Assembly (NCBI RefSeq): GCF_011386835.1
Contig: NC_088800.1
Location: 52,481,439 to 52,545,438 of the forward strand
DNA length: 64,000 nucleotides
Origin: Chrysemys picta bellii
Lineage: Eukaryota; Chordata; Testudines; Emydidae
Direction: 5' to 3'
Shown here: one piece after another, positions 35,139 through 47,372 of the stretch
Layout of the letters: every line of letters begins with the position of its first letter
Position numbering within the stretch: the first letter of the stretch is position 1
Position numbers and translations under genes: made by a program
The notes under the pieces: generated by a model
Database searches by the model: none
Seen by the model: only the letters and a program-made list of their open reading frames with translations
Told to the model about the DNA's origin: nothing

Positions 35139-35525
35139 ATGACTGGAGCACTGTTCAGGAAGGATAGGCGGGGGAGAAGAGGTGGAGGAGTTGCACTGTA
35201 TGTAAGAGAGCAGTATGATTGCTCAGAGCTCCAGTGTGAAACTGGAGAAAAGCCTATTGAGAGTCTTTGGGTTAAGTTTAGAGACGAGAGCAACAAGGGT
35301 GATGTTGTAGTGGGCGTCTGCTATAGACCACCAGACCAGGAGAATGAGGTAGACAAGGCTTTCTTCGGACAACTAACAGAAGTTTCCAGATCACAGGCCC
35401 TGATTCTCATGGAGGATTACAATCACCCTGACATCTGCTGGGAGAGCAATACAACAGTACACAGACAATCCAGGAAGTTTTTGGAGAGTGTTAGGGACAA
35501 CTTCCTGGTGCAAGTGCTGGAGCAG
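35139..35525 (+). pseudogene. CR1 endonuclease, first part
   Basis: An open piece with FRKDRRGRRGGGVALYV, GVCYRPPDQE and MEDYNHPDICWE corresponds to the middle of the endonuclease domain. It is cut at 35,522 by the hAT insertion. The remainder (LLTNRDELVGQV to SSDREIVEF, with the SDH His changed to Arg) resumes after the insertion at 37,145-37,270. Confidence 0.85.
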
Positions 35526-36357
35526 GGCCGGCTCCAGGTTTTTTGCTGCCCTAAGCAAAAAAAAATTTGGCTGCTCCTCCCCCCCCCCCCCCCCCTCCTG
35601 CTGCCCCAGCCCTGGGTCACTGGTAACTCGCTCCCAGGGCGGGTCATTCAGCAGGAATTTTGGATGTGCACAGAACACAGACAGGCTTGGTTCCCATATG
35701 GTTACAGAACTGCAGTAAAGTGGAACAATTTTCAGCTTGTGTGACTGAAGGCTATCTAGATGCATATTATAAGACTGTCCTATATAAATGAGGAAAAGTT
35801 GAGGTGCCTTTATTATTCTTTGTTCCATTTTTTGTTTCTATGGGGAATTTGCCAATGCAATATCACTGTCTTCCTTTTAAACAAATAAAACTAAAACTTA
35901 AAAATAATAATAATAATAAAAAAAAGCAATGGCTGTTGAAAATAGCAATTCCAGTCCTAATAACTACTGGGAAGCATTTCTTGCTCAATTTCTTCTACTT
36001 TTTCCTACAGCAAGTTACAATGGATCAGTATATTTGATTTAGGAGAAATTAAGTAACAGCTGCCCAAATTGAGCTTGAGCACTCCTGAATTTTGAGGGTG
36101 TTCAAATCTGGAAGGCAGGTGCTGGATTCCCTTTCTGAATATTAGCTAAATCTGGAAAAGAAAAGTCAATTTCTGCTTCCATGGCTCAGAAGTGTAAATC
36201 CTCCTACGTGCCTGGTACTGTATCTAAAGCTGCCCAGTCTAGTAGAGCCCTCCCCTCTCTTACTTTTCATTTTAAATTCTAGTGGGATCCACGTACCTGC
36301 CTTGCTAGGCTTCAAATAGAGAGGTGCAATGTCCATTTAGTCCACCCAATTCTTTCT

Positions 36358-36840
36358 TTGGGGGAGAGCCCAGGGCTGGGGCGGCAGGAGGTGCGGGGAG
36401 GGGGTGGCAGGAGGTGCAGGTGGGGGCCAGAGCTGGCGCTGCAGGGAGTGTGGGTGCTGGGGGGGGGAGAAGAGCCCAGGGCTGGGGTGGCAGAAGATGC
36501 GGATAGGGGGAGAGCCCAGGGCTGGGGCGGCAGGAGGTGCAGGTGGGGGCCAGAGCTGGGGCAGCAGGGAGTGTGGGTGCAGGAGGGGGAGAAGAGCCCA
36601 GGGCTGGGGTGGCAGATGATGCGGGTGGGGGGAAGAGCCCAGGGCTGGGGTGGTAGGAGGTGCGGGGGCAGGGGAAGAGCCCAGGGCTGGGGTGACAGGA
36701 GGTGCGGGGGGGGGGAACCCAGGGCTGGGGCGGCAGGAGGTGCGGGGGGGGGGCCAGAGCTAGGGCAGCAGGGGGTGTGGGCAGGGGAGAGTCCAGGGCT
36801 GGGGCAACACAGGGGTACGGGGGGAGCCCAGGGTGGGGGG
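36358..36840 (+). repeat. G-rich minisatellite, units of about 40 bp
   Basis: The array repeats GAGCCCAGGGCTGGGG, GGCAGGAGGTGCGGG and GCCAGAGCTGGGGCAGCAGG about a dozen times with higher-order alternation. Long open frames across it are Gly/Arg-rich and periodic, consistent with repeat translation and not a gene. Runs of four or more G suggest G-quadruplex potential. Confidence 0.88.
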
Positions 36841-36952
36841 TGGCAAAAAACCTAGAGCTGGCTCTGTTCCTACCATTTATGGCAAGCTGCAGTATGAGGT
36901 TTCAGTTTTCTACACTCCTTCCCCCTCCCTTTCCTGTTAATTGCGGCCGAGG

Positions 36953-37040
36953 GAATGCTGGGAAATGTAGTTCTTTCCCTGCTCCAGGGCTGGCTCTATA
37001 GGCAGGGAGCTAACCAAGGAACTACAGCTCCCAGGGCTCC
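36953..37040. promoter_or_regulatory. Two facing ZNF143/Staf-like motifs
   Basis: AATGCTGGGAAATGTAGTTC (36,954-36,973) closely matches the reverse of the ZNF143 consensus ACTACAATTCCCAGCATGC. About 45 bp further on, GAACTACAGCTCCCAGGGCT (37,019-37,038) matches the same motif in the other orientation, more weakly at its end. Both sit inside a transposed hAT element. The match is to a consensus from memory; binding is not shown. Confidence 0.55.
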
Positions 37041-37893
37041 CTGTTGGTTCTCAGCTCTCATGCTGGATTCTTGCGCCCCTGCAAATTTGCCGTCCCAAGC
37101 ATCTGCTTGCTTTGCTGGTGCCTAGAGCTGGCCCTGTGCTGGAGGAACCAACTAGGGACTGTGCTCCTTTTGACCTGCTGCTCACAAACAGGGATGAATT
37201 GGTAGGGCAAGTAGAAGTGGGTGGCACCCTGGCCAGCAGTGACCGTGAGATTGTCGAGTTCAGGATCCAACAAAAGGAAGAAAGGAGAGCAGCACAATAC
37301 AGACCCTGGACTTCAGAAAAGCAGACTTTCCTGCCCTCAGGGAACTGATGGGCAGGATACCCTGGGAAGCTAATATGAGGGGGAAAGGAATCCAGGAGAG
37401 CTGGCAGTATTTTAAAGAAGCCTTATTGAGGGCACAGGAACAAACCATCCCGATGTGCAGAAAGAATAGCAAATATGGCAGATGCCCAGCTTGGCTTAAC
37501 AGAGAAATCTCCTGTGAGCTTAAACTCAAAAAGAAAGTTTACAAGAAGTGGAAACTTGGACAGATGACTAGGGAAGAGTAAAAAAAATTGCTCAAGCATG
37601 CAGGGGTGTAATTAGGAAGGCCAAAGCACAATTGGAATTGCAGCTAGCAAGGGATGTGAAGGGTTACAAGAAGGGTTTCTGCAGGTATGTTAGCAACAAG
37701 GTGGTGGTCAGGGAAAGTGTGGGAACCTTACTGAATGGGGGAGGCAACCTAGTGACAGATGATGTGGAAAAAGCTGAAGTACTCAATGTGGTGGTTTTGA
37801 TTTTTTTTTTTTTCCTCAGTCTTCACAGACAAGGTCAGCTCCTAGACTACTGCACTGGGCAGCACAGTATGGGGAGGAGGTGAGCAGCCCTCA

Positions 37894-38913
37894 GTGGTGA
37901 AAGAACAGGTTAAGGACTATTTAGAAAAGCTGGACATGCACAAGTCCATGGGGCTGGATGCAGTGTATCCAAGAGTGCTGAGGGAGTTGGCTGATGTATT
38001 GCAGAGCCATTTGGCCATTATCTTTGAAAACTCATGGCGATCGGGGGAGGTCCCAGATGATTGGGCACTATATTTGCCGTTTCCCATCTTTAAAAAAGGG
38101 ACGAAGGAGAATCCGGGGAACTAAAGACCAGTCAGCCTCACCTCAGTCCCTGGAAAAATCATGGAGCAGGTCCTCAAGGAATCCATTTTGAAGCACTTGA
38201 AGGAGAGGAAGGTGATCAGGAACAGTCAACATGGATTCACCAAGGGCATGTCATGCCTGATGGGCCTGATTGCCTTCTATAATGAGATCACTGGCTCTGT
38301 GGATATGGGGAAAGCAGTGGACATGATATACCTTGACTTTAGCAAAGCTTTTGATACAGTCTCCCACAGTATTCTTGCCAGCAAGTTAAAGAAGTATGGA
38401 TTGGATGAATGGATTATAAGGTGGATAGAAAACTGACTGGATAGTTGGGCTCAACGGGTAGTGATCAATGGCTCAATGTCTAGTTGGCAGCCGGTATCAA
38501 GCGGAGTGCCACAGGGGTCGGTCCTGGGGCTGGTTTTGTTCCACATCTTCACTAATGATCTGGATGATGGGATGGATTGCACCCTCAGCAAGTTTGTAGA
38601 TGACACTAAACTGGGGGAAGAGGTAGATACACTGGAGGATAGGGATAGGGTCCAGAGTGACCTAGACAAATTGGAGGATTGGGCCAAAAGAAATCTGATG
38701 AGGTTCGACAAGGACAAGTGCAGAGTCCTGCACTTAGGATGGAAGAATCCCATCCACTGCTACAGGCTGGGGACCAACTGGCTAAGCGGTAGTTCTGCAG
38801 AAAAGGACATGGGGATTACAGTGGACGAGAAGCTGGATATGAGTGTGCCCTTGTTGCCAAGAAGGCTAATGGCATATCGGGCTGCATTAGTAGGAGCATT
38901 GCCAGCAGATTGA
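37894..38913 (+). pseudogene. CR1 reverse transcriptase, broken
   Basis: The pieces in order are 37,894-38,124 (MHKSMGLDAVYPRVLRE, WALYLPFPIFKKG), 38,161-38,436 ([30 protein letters not shown], which is motif A) and 38,461-38,913 ([23 protein letters not shown], which is motif C with V in place of A). Stops or frameshifts separate them near 38,124 and 38,436. All polymerase aspartates are still visible. Confidence 0.9.
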
Positions 38914-38918
38914 GGTAA

Positions 38919-39050
<132 letters not shown>

Positions 39051-39472
39051 TAGGGGGCTGCGGCACATGACTTATGAGGAGAGGCTGAGGGAACTGGGCT
39101 TATTTAGTCTGCAGAAGAGAAGAGTGATGGGGGATTTGATAGCAGCCTCTCAACTACCTGAAGGGGGGTTCCAAAGAGGATGGAGCTAGGTTGTTCTCGG
39201 TGACGACAGATGACAGAACAAGAAGTAATGGTCTCAAGTTGTAATGGGGGAGGTCTAGGTTGGATATTAGGAAAAACTATTTCACTAGGAGGATGGTGAA
39301 GCACTGGAATGGGTTACCTAGGGAGTTGGTGGAATCTCCATCCTTAGAGATTTTTAAGGTCCGGCTTGACAAAGCCCTGACTGGGATGATTTAGCTGGAG
39401 TTGGAGCTTTGAGCAGGGGGTTGGACTAGATGATCTCCTGAGGTCTCTTCCAACACTAATCTTCTATGATTA

Positions 39473-41478
39473 ACACAGGCGTTAGCATAGTTATTTCTAA
39501 GGTAGTAACTTTATAGCTATCCCTGTTGTAACCAGAAATATATCACAGTATTCTTGTGCGGCTTTTTTATTTATTCATGAGTTAGTTAAGCACACCAGCC
39601 TGAATTATAGAACATTATGTATAATTGATGATAAAAACATTTGAGGGAGATTAGCCTGCTTCCTGCACTTAATGCAGAGTCAGGACAGTCACCAATAATA
39701 AGATTTGATTTAAAGATGTAAATACCCAGAGCTGGCATTCAGGTATTTCAACCATTGCTTTTCACATGGACCCATGAGCTTTAATATAAAGTGCCCTGTA
39801 ACGATAACATAACTCACAATGACAGATGACAAAAAGTATCTAGTAACTTCAGTTTCCATACCTAGGGCCTAATTCTGGCCTCTGTTACAGCTGCGTAATC
39901 CTTGGAACTCCCCAGACTTCTAAAGTGGGATTTTCAAAGTTGTTCAGCATTGGCCTAACTCTGACCTTTGCCCCTGAAAACATTGGTCATAGTGTAATGC
40001 TTATGTCTGATCCCATCAGCCTCTGCCCTTTGCAAGGTCAGATTAGAACTGACATCTAAAGAGTTAACTGTCAGATTTGATAAACTCCACCAGATCCCAG
40101 AGAGTTTTCAAAGGCTCTAAGCTGTCACACTGAATCTCTCTGAAATTAATACCTAGCCATTTTAAGAACACTTAAATGCACTAGTTCTCACTGAGGGCAA
40201 AGCAGCTGAACAAATGTGAAGTTGTGAAATGTGACCAAGCTGGTTTTGAGATGAAGGTCCAAAGAAGCTAGTCTTTTCCCACAGCAAAACACCTGAAGTT
40301 TTTCAAACTCTTATCTCTTTGGGAAGCCTTACATTAACCTCAAAATTTGCCTGTACACACAAAAAATATTTGGGACTAGAGCCCACATGCATGTGAAACT
40401 TCAGGAGGAAGGCAGCTTTTGTGAGAAAGTTAGAAGTGGGTCAAAATCAGGCTTCTAATGGAAAGCTAGTTAAGGTTTAACTCTGGTGTCACTCTTTTAC
40501 CTCCATAATTATCTGGAAAAATGTTTCCATGGGGTTTTCTTTTGTTGAATTTTTTTAGAAGGAAAAGCAAATATAGGGACAGTTCATGTGATATGACAGG
40601 CTTTTTAGAGAAGGTGTAATGTCTGTCTACATTATTGCATATAAAGGGAACAATATTGGAATAATTGCTAGTATTTTTATGGTGGGGAATAAATCCCCCT
40701 TTTGTTACTTGCATACAGTCCCACTGATTTCAACATGGCTACTTGTTTCACTGAAGTTACCAAGTTTTGCTCCTTGTATTTTCTATGAACAGGACCCTGA
40801 AAGAGAAGAATGCAGTGCACAGCATAATTGCTAACCTCTCTGTAGGCATGGTTATTGTATTTACAGCGGCCTGTGAGATGTGTGCTTTATTCCGGATACT
40901 CTGCTTTTCAAAATAAACTGAAACAACACTGAATCCAAAAAAGAAAACTCTTCTAAGCTGCAAGTTAAGTAGGTGCTTAAGTGCTTCCCTGAACAGGGAT
41001 GTTTTCCTGAATCAAGGCTTAAATGTATCCACCCTAAATCAATCTGAGGTTTCAAAGTTTGCTTTTATATTTCTAACATGTCAAAAGTGTTAACTGGAGC
41101 CCCATTGTATATTTATCTGCAAAACCACCACCCATATCTTCCATTAAAGGCGTCACCCCTAACTCACCTTGCTAGGAAGCTTCCTGCAGATATTCTTGGG
41201 TTTTTCAGTTACCTTTTACAGAGTTTTCCTAAGGCCTTCGGTTTGGTTTAAGATGGCAGGATTTTGAGTTTTCAAAGATAATATATATAAAAAAAGCTTT
41301 GCTCTTTATCTTGAATCTGCCTCCCATGAGGGGGTGTGAGAGAACAGACAAGTTGTTCCATGTATTGGCCAGCTGAGGCTGTGCAGCAGATGTGACTTTC
41401 TAAGAACTCAGTGGGCCAAATTCTGCTTAAGTCAGTGGGAATTTTGCTGAGCATCACCATCTTCTGCCAGTGTCAATG
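39473..41478. other. Intergenic DNA, no gene recognised
   Basis: AT-rich sequence with no coding domain, no repeat boundary and no RNA gene that I can support. Confidence 0.4.
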
Positions 41479-41669
41479 GAATCATAGAATATCAGGGTTG
41501 GAAGGGACCTCAGGAGGTCAACTAGTCCAACCCCCTGCTCAATGCAGGACCAAGCCCCAACTATTTTTTGTTTTTTTTGCAACAGATCCCTAAATGCCCC
41601 CCTGGGATTGAACTCACAACCCTGAGTTTAGCAGGCCAATGCTCAAACCACTGAGATATCCCTCCCCTC
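41479..41669 (-). mobile_element. Turtle-type SINE, copy D
   Basis: Reverse-oriented full-length copy. The plus strand starts GAATCATAGAATATCAGGGT (CR1-like tail) and ends with CAATGCTCAAACCACTGAGA and TATCCCTCCCC (the tRNA-like head inverted). A T-rich insertion lies near 41,562. The A-box and B-box are intact or nearly so. Confidence 0.9.
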
Positions 41670-42579
41670 TGAAAATCCATCCAAGTGTGACTCACACTGG
41701 ACACCCAAAATCACTGGCCTCTTTTGAAAATGTGGCTGTAAAATATTAAATATAGTTAAAAATATGAATTCATAAGCCAGTACAGGCTGGTATGTGACTA
41801 AGGCGATTTCTTGAACAAGGCCAACGTACAAACCAACTGGGCAACCATTGCAACAGCTAGGAGGAAGTCTGTTCCCTGGCATGTCTCTTTTCTACCCACA
41901 AGAGAGCAGACCTCTGCCTGGAGAAGTCTGCTGCATTATGACAAAGAGATTTCTGGAGCTGTGCAGAAAGGAAGGGGCATGTGTTCACAATCATTGCCAA
42001 GTGTTTAGTGACAGTAGGAGAGCCAAAAAGGTCAACCCAAGCCAGTGTCCAATGCTGCCATATCACATTCCAGACCTAGGGACCAGAAACACAAACAGGA
42101 GAAACATCTGGACATAATTCAAGAACAAAAGCAATGGAAGGAGCAAAAACCCATCTGGGGTGGGGGTGAGGGAAGGAACAGCTGGTTACCATGTGTATAA
42201 AAGTGTGAAAAGACCAACCGGCCAGAGGCAGAAGAGTGTTCAGAACAGTAAGGAGAAACTCATCCATCCAGCTTCCATCTGACCTGGTAACTCAGTCTGA
42301 CATTTCTAGGCATGCTTTGAAGTGAGCTCCCCCAGCCTCCCCCAATTTCCAGAGGGGTGGGGGAGCTGGACACCTCCAGCAGTGCTGAATTCAGGTCTAA
42401 CAGGAGGTGTTCAAGGGTCTCTTCCTGCTTGAGGAAAGTGTGCAGGAGGCACTGAGGGGATCCAGGGTTTCCTCTGTTCCACCACAGAAACAAAAAGCAA
42501 AGCAAGAAATCTGGGGCAAGCCTCTGCCACATCCCATGGTCTTTCCCTTCATGCTCCACTAAAGCATGGACCATGAATC
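41670..42579. other. Intergenic DNA, no gene recognised
   Basis: Short open frames without known domains. It ends at the CTA target duplication of the Harbinger element. Confidence 0.4.
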
Positions 42580-42939
42580 CTACGGTATGTCTACACTACG
42601 AAATTAGGTCGATTTAATAGAAGTCGATTTTTTAGAAATCGATTTGATACAGCCGATTGTGTGTATCCCCACTAAGCGCATTAAGTCGGCAGAGTGCATC
42701 CACAGTACCAAGGCTAGCGTCGATTTTCGGAGCATTTCACTGTGGGTAGCTATCCCACAGTTCCTGCAGTCTCCGCCACCCATTGGAATTCTGGGTTGAG
42801 CTCCCAATACCTGATGGGGCAAAAACATTGTCGCGGGTGGTTCTGGGTACATGTCATCAGGCCCCCCTCTCTCAGTGAGAGCAACAGCTGAGAATCATTT
42901 CGCGCCTTTTTTCCGCGCAGATGCCATACCACGGCAAGC

Positions 42940-44213
42940 ATGCAGGCCGCTCAGATCGCCGCAACAGTTATGAGCACTGTAAACACCACGTGCATTATCC
43001 TGCAGTGTATGCAGCACGAGCACCTGCAAAAGCAGACAAGGAAGCGACGGCAGCGCGGTGACGAGAGTGATGAGGACATGGACACAGACTTCTCTCAAAG
43101 CACGGGCCCTGGCAATTTGGACATCATGGTGGTAATGGGGCAGGTTCATGCTGTGGAACGCCAATTCTGGGCCCAGGAAGCAAGCACAGACTGGTGGGAC
43201 CGCATAGTGTTGCAGGTCTGGGATGATTCCCAGTGGCTGCGAAACTTTCACATGCGTTAGGGCACTTTCATGGAATTTTGTGACTTGCTTTCCCCTGACG
43301 CGAAGCGCAAGAATACCAAGATGAGAGCAGCCCTCACAGTTCACAATTGAGTAGTTCTCTGGAAGCTTGCAACGCGAGACAGCTACCGGTCAGTCAGGAA
43401 TCAATTTGGAGTGGGCAAATCTACTGTGGGGGCTGCTGTGATCCAAGTAGCCAATGCGATCACTGAGTTGCTGCTATCAAGGGTAGTGACTCTGGGAAAT
43501 GTGCAGGTCATAGTGGATGACTTTGCTGCAATGGGATTTCCTAACTGTGGTGGGACGATAGACAGAACGCATATCCCTATCTTGGGACCAGAGCACCAAG
43601 GCAGCCAGTACATAAACCGAAAGGGGTACTTTTCAATGGTGCTGCAAGCACTGATCACAAGGGACGTTTCACCAACATCAATGTGGGATGGCCGGGAAAG
43701 GTACATGATGCTCGCATCTTTAGGAACTCTGGTCTGTGTGAACAGCTGCAGCAAGGGACTTACTTTCCAGACCAGAAAATAACTGTTGGGGATGTTGAAA
43801 TGCCTATAGTTATCCTTGGGGACCCAGCCTACCTCTTAATGCCATGGCTCATGAAGCCATACACAGGCACCCTGGGCAGTAGTCAGGAGCTGTTCAACTA
43901 TAGGCTGAGCAAGTGCAGAATGACGATAGAATGTGCCTTTGGACATTTAAAAGCGCGCTGGTGCAGTTTACTGACTCGGTTAGACCTCAGCGAAACCAAT
44001 GTTCCCATTGTTATTACTGCTTGCTGTGTGCTCCACAATATCTGTGGGAGTAAGGGGGAGACGTTTATGGCGGGGTGGGAGGTCGAGGCAAATCGCCTGG
44101 CCGCTGATTACGCGCAGCCAGACACCGGGGCAGTTAGAAGAGCACAGCAGGGCACGCTGCGCATCAGAGAAGTTTTGAAAACTACTTTCATGACTGGCCA
44201 GGCTACGGTGTGA
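42940..44213 (+). pseudogene. Harbinger DDE transposase (HARBI1-like), broken
   Basis: The plus-strand gene starts at the ATG at 42,940 with a short Gln-rich N-terminus, followed by a WDDSQWLRNF segment. It is cut by TAG at 43,258-43,260 and TGA at 43,348-43,350, both in the original frame. The catalytic core follows: GGTIDRTHIPI (first Asp), LGDPAY (second Asp) and IECAFGHLKARW (Glu). A one-base loss near 43,650 shifts the frame between the first and second Asp. The end FMTGQATV is followed by AATAAA at 44,321. All three catalytic residues remain visible, but no continuous protein can be made. A CCAAT-type ATTGG box lies upstream near 42,783. Confidence 0.9.
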
Positions 44214-44599
44214 AAGTTCTGTTTGTTTATCCTTGATGAAAACCCGCCCCCTTGGTTCACTCTACTTCCCTGTAAGCCAACTGCCCTTCCCTCCCCCCTT
44301 TGATCACCGCTTGCAGAGGCAATAAAGTCATTGTTGTTTCAAATTCATGCATTCTTTATTACTTCATCACAGAAATGGGGGGATAACTGCCAAGGTGGCC
44401 CAGGAGGGGTGAGGGAGGAGGGAAGCACCGGGTGGAGTGGTGGAGGGGGGAAGGACAAGGCCACACTGCACTTCAAAACTTATTGAATGCCAGCCTTTTG
44501 TTGCTTGGGCAGTCCTTTGGGGTGGAGTTGTTGGGTGCCTGGAGGCCCCCCCCACCTCATTCTTGGGCATCTGGGTGAGGAGGCTATGGAACTTGGGGA

Positions 44600-46232
44600 G
44601 GAGGGCGGTTCGTTACACATGGCTGCAGCAGCAGTCTGTGCTCCTGTTGCCTTACCTGCACCTCAACAATACGCCAGAGAATATCAGTTTGATCTTCTAG
44701 TAGCCTCAGCATTGCATCCTGCCTCCTCTCATCACGTTGACACCACCTATCATCTTGATCCCATCACATGTCCTCGCATTCATTTAGTGCTTTCCTGCAC
44801 TCTGACAGTGTCTGCCTCCATGCATTCTGCTGGGCTCTTTCAGTGTGGGAGGACTGCATGAGCTCAGAGAACATTTCATTGCGAGTGCGTTTTTTTCGCC
44901 TTCTAATCTTCGCTAGCCTCTGGGACACAGATGATACGGGGAACGTTGAAACATTTGCAGCTACGGGAGGAAAAAAAGGGAGAGTAGTATTTAAAAAGAC
45001 ACATTTTAGAGAACAATGGGTAGACTCTTTCACGGTGAACCAAGCTGTTAACATTACATGGTTTCAAACAGTAGCACCCTCATTTCCCATACCAAGCACC
45101 CGTTGGGTTGGCCATTTAAAATGGGTTGGCCATTTAAAAGGAGGGGCTGCGGTTTTCGGGTTAACGTGCAGCACAAACCCAACTAACCCTCCCCACTCCC
45201 CCCCCCCCACACACACCCTATTCTCTGGGATGATCGCTTCACCCCTCCCCCCACTGTGTGGCGCACAGCGGGGATGATTTCTCTTCAGCCACAGGCAAAC
45301 AGCCCAGCAGGAACGGCCACCTCTGAATGTCCCCTTAATAAAATTCCCCTATTTCAACCAGGTGACCATGAATGATACCACTCTCCTGAGGATAACAGAG
45401 AGAGATAAAGAACTGATGTTGCTTGAATGCCAGCAAACACCGGGACCATACGCTGCCATGCTTTGTTATGCAATGATTCCAGACTACGTGCTACTGGCCT
45501 GGCGTGGTAAAGTGTCCTACCATGGAGGACAGAATAAGGCTGCCCTCCCCAGAAACCTTTTGCAAAGGCTTTGGGAGTACATCCAGGAGAGCTTCATTGA
45601 GATGTCCCCGGAGGATTTACGCTCCATCCCCATACACGTTAACAGACTTTTCCAGTAGCTGTACTGGCCATGAATGCATCCCAAGTCTTCAGGGCAAATG
45701 AATCATTAAACACGCTTGCTTTTAAACCATATACAATATTTACAAAGGTACACTCACCAGAGGTCCCTTCTCCACCTTCAAGGTCCATGAACCCACCTTG
45801 GATGGGTGGGAGGGTACTGGATCCAGGGTGATAAACAGTTCCTGGCTGTTGGGGAAAATGTTTTCTCCGCTTGCATGCTGTGCGCTATCTTCCTCGTCCC
45901 CAAAATCCGCATCCCTGTTGCGTGAGAATCCATTTACGGAGTCCATCATAGAAGCGGCATGTCTGGAGCTCTGACATGGAGCGGCCGTTTGCCTCTCTGG
46001 TTCTTTGGTAGGCTTGCCTGAGCTCCTTAAGTTTCATGCGGCACTGCTGCAGGTCCCTGTTATAGCCTCTGTCCTTCATGCCCTTGGAGATTTTTTCAAA
46101 TATTTGGGCATTTCGTCTTTTGGAACGGAGTTCTGATAGCACGGATTCGTCTCCCCAAACAGCAATCAGATCCAGTACCTCCTGTTCGGTCCATGCTAGA
46201 GCTCTTTTGCAATTCTGGGACTGCATGGTCAC
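44600..46232 (-). pseudogene. Harbinger Myb/SANT protein gene, two exons, broken
   Basis: Minus-strand companion gene. Exon 1 starts at 46,232 (or the inner ATG at 46,226). Its Myb/SANT-like trihelix domain (AWTEQEVLDLIAVWGDES, then YNRDLQQCRMKLKELRQAYQ and CRFYD) should bind the element ends and assist nuclear import of the transposase. A frameshift near 45,945 leads into an acidic stretch that ends at a GTGAGT donor near 45,755. Exon 2 begins after an AG near 44,962 (QRLAKIRRRKKRTRNEMF) and meets an early TGA at about 44,766. Degenerate homologous sequence continues to about 44,480. Confidence 0.85.
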
Positions 46233-46863
46233 CTGTGCTGATCAGCTCGCCACACTCGCCAAACAGGAAATGAAATTCAAAAGTTTGCGGGGCTTTTCCT
46301 GTCTACCTGGCCAGTGCATCGGAGTTGAGAGTGTTGTCCAGAGCGGTCACAATGGAGCACTCTGGGATAGCTCCCAGAGGCCAATACCGTCAAATTGCGT
46401 CCACGCTACCCCAAATTCGACCCAGCAAGGTCGATTTCAGCGCTAATCCCCTCATCGGGGAGGAGTACCGAAATCGATTTTAAGAGCCCTTTAAGTCGAC
46501 AAAAATAGCTTCGTCATGTGGATGGGTGCAGGGTTAAATCGATCTAATGCTGCTTACTTTGACCTAAACTCATAGTGTAGACCAGTGCCTAGAGGAGAAA
46601 ACCGCAGCAAGGGCAGAACTAACACCCGTACAATCCAAAGAGACACTAATTTAATCTGCTGCAAAATATGTGGGAAAAATTATGCAAAGTCCCTCTCATG
46701 AAGGTGTTATCTTGGATAAGAACATGAGGAGATGCTAGTGTCCCCCTCAGTCTGAATTCCTGTCAGCTGTGGAACTGTTCCTTTGCTCTCCACTTGGACA
46801 CTACGAGCAAGGACAGAAACAACAATGATTGAACAACAGGCTCCAGGGCCCTGTCAGACCCTG

Positions 46864-47372
46864 TAGAATCATAGAATCGTAGGACTGGAAGGGACCTCAA
46901 GAGGCCATCTGGTCCAGTCCCCTGCACTCACGGCAGCACTAAGTATTATCTAGACCAGTGGTGGGCAACCTGTGCCCTGCGGGCCACATGCAGCCTGTCG
47001 AGTTAATCTGCTGGCAGGCCACCAGACAGTTTTTTAACATTTGCACGGCCAGCCGCAGCTCCCAGTGGCCGCAGTTCACCGTTCCCGGCCAATGGGAGCT
47101 GTGGGAAGATGCACAGGCCGCAGGTACATGCTGGCCACCGCTTCCCACAGCTCCCATTGGCCGGGAACGGCGAACCGCAGCCACTGGGAGCTGCAGGCGG
47201 CTGTGCAAATGTTAACAAACTGTCTGGCAGTCCGCCAGCAGATTACCCTGACAGACCCAGTGCAGCCCACAGGTTGCCCACCACTGATCTACACTATCAC
47301 TGCAGGTGTTTGTTTAACCTGCTCTTAAAAACCTCCAGTGACAGAGATGCCACAGCCTCCCTGGGCAATAGA
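46864..47372 (-). mobile_element. CR1 3' tail fragment, split
   Basis: The plus strand begins GAATCATAGAATCGTAGGAC and TGGAAGGGACCTCAAGAGGC (CR1 3' end inverted). It is interrupted at 46,956 and resumes at 47,287 with GTGTTTGTTTAACCTGCTCT, which is continuous CR1 text. Confidence 0.82.
46956..47286. mobile_element. Palindromic hAT MITE inside the CR1 tail
   Basis: The ends CAGTGGTGGGCAACCTGTG and CACAGGTTGCCCACCACTG are complementary. Flanks ATCTAGAC (46,948-46,955) and ATCTACAC (47,287-47,294) are an 8-bp duplication with one mismatch. The 331-bp interior is a long inverted repeat: GCTCCCAGTGGCCGCAGTTC near 47,057 pairs with GAACCGCAGCCACTGGGAGC near 47,173. Because of this symmetry several overlapping open frames appear on both strands; none is a gene. 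Confidence 0.9.

Larger units (their letters stand above)
35523..37136. mobile_element. 1.6-kb non-autonomous hAT with G-rich minisatellite
   Basis: The ends CAGGGCCGGCTCCAGG and CCTAGAGCTGGCCCTG are inverted repeats, flanked by the perfect 8-bp duplication TGCTGGAG (35,515-35,522 and 37,137-37,144). That is a hAT signature. No transposase is present. The interior includes AT-rich text (35,640-36,340), a G-rich tandem array (about 36,358-36,840) and a promoter-like segment with two ZNF143-type motifs (36,953-37,040). It has the same terminal family as the element at 50,404-51,568. It is younger than the CR1 it splits. Confidence 0.9.
42583..46588. mobile_element. Harbinger element 1, two-gene, 4.0 kb
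   Basis: Left end CGGTATGTCTACACTACG and, inverted, right end GCACTGGTCTACACTATG; CTA lies on both sides (42,580-42,582 and 46,589-46,591), a 3-bp PIF/Harbinger-type duplication. The subterminal zones are rich in AAATCGATTT and TCGAC words shared with the MITEs. Inside are a DDE transposase gene on the plus strand and a Myb/SANT gene on the minus strand, arranged tail to tail. This two-gene layout is the known autonomous Harbinger plan, where both proteins are needed. Both genes are mutated. Confidence 0.92.

Noticed and set aside
36358..36840. CRISPR-like array
   Set aside because: Repeats are contiguous without unique spacers and the DNA is vertebrate; it is a minisatellite.
36324..37001. 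Gly/Arg-rich open frames
   Set aside because: Products of the G-rich tandem array inside the hAT element.
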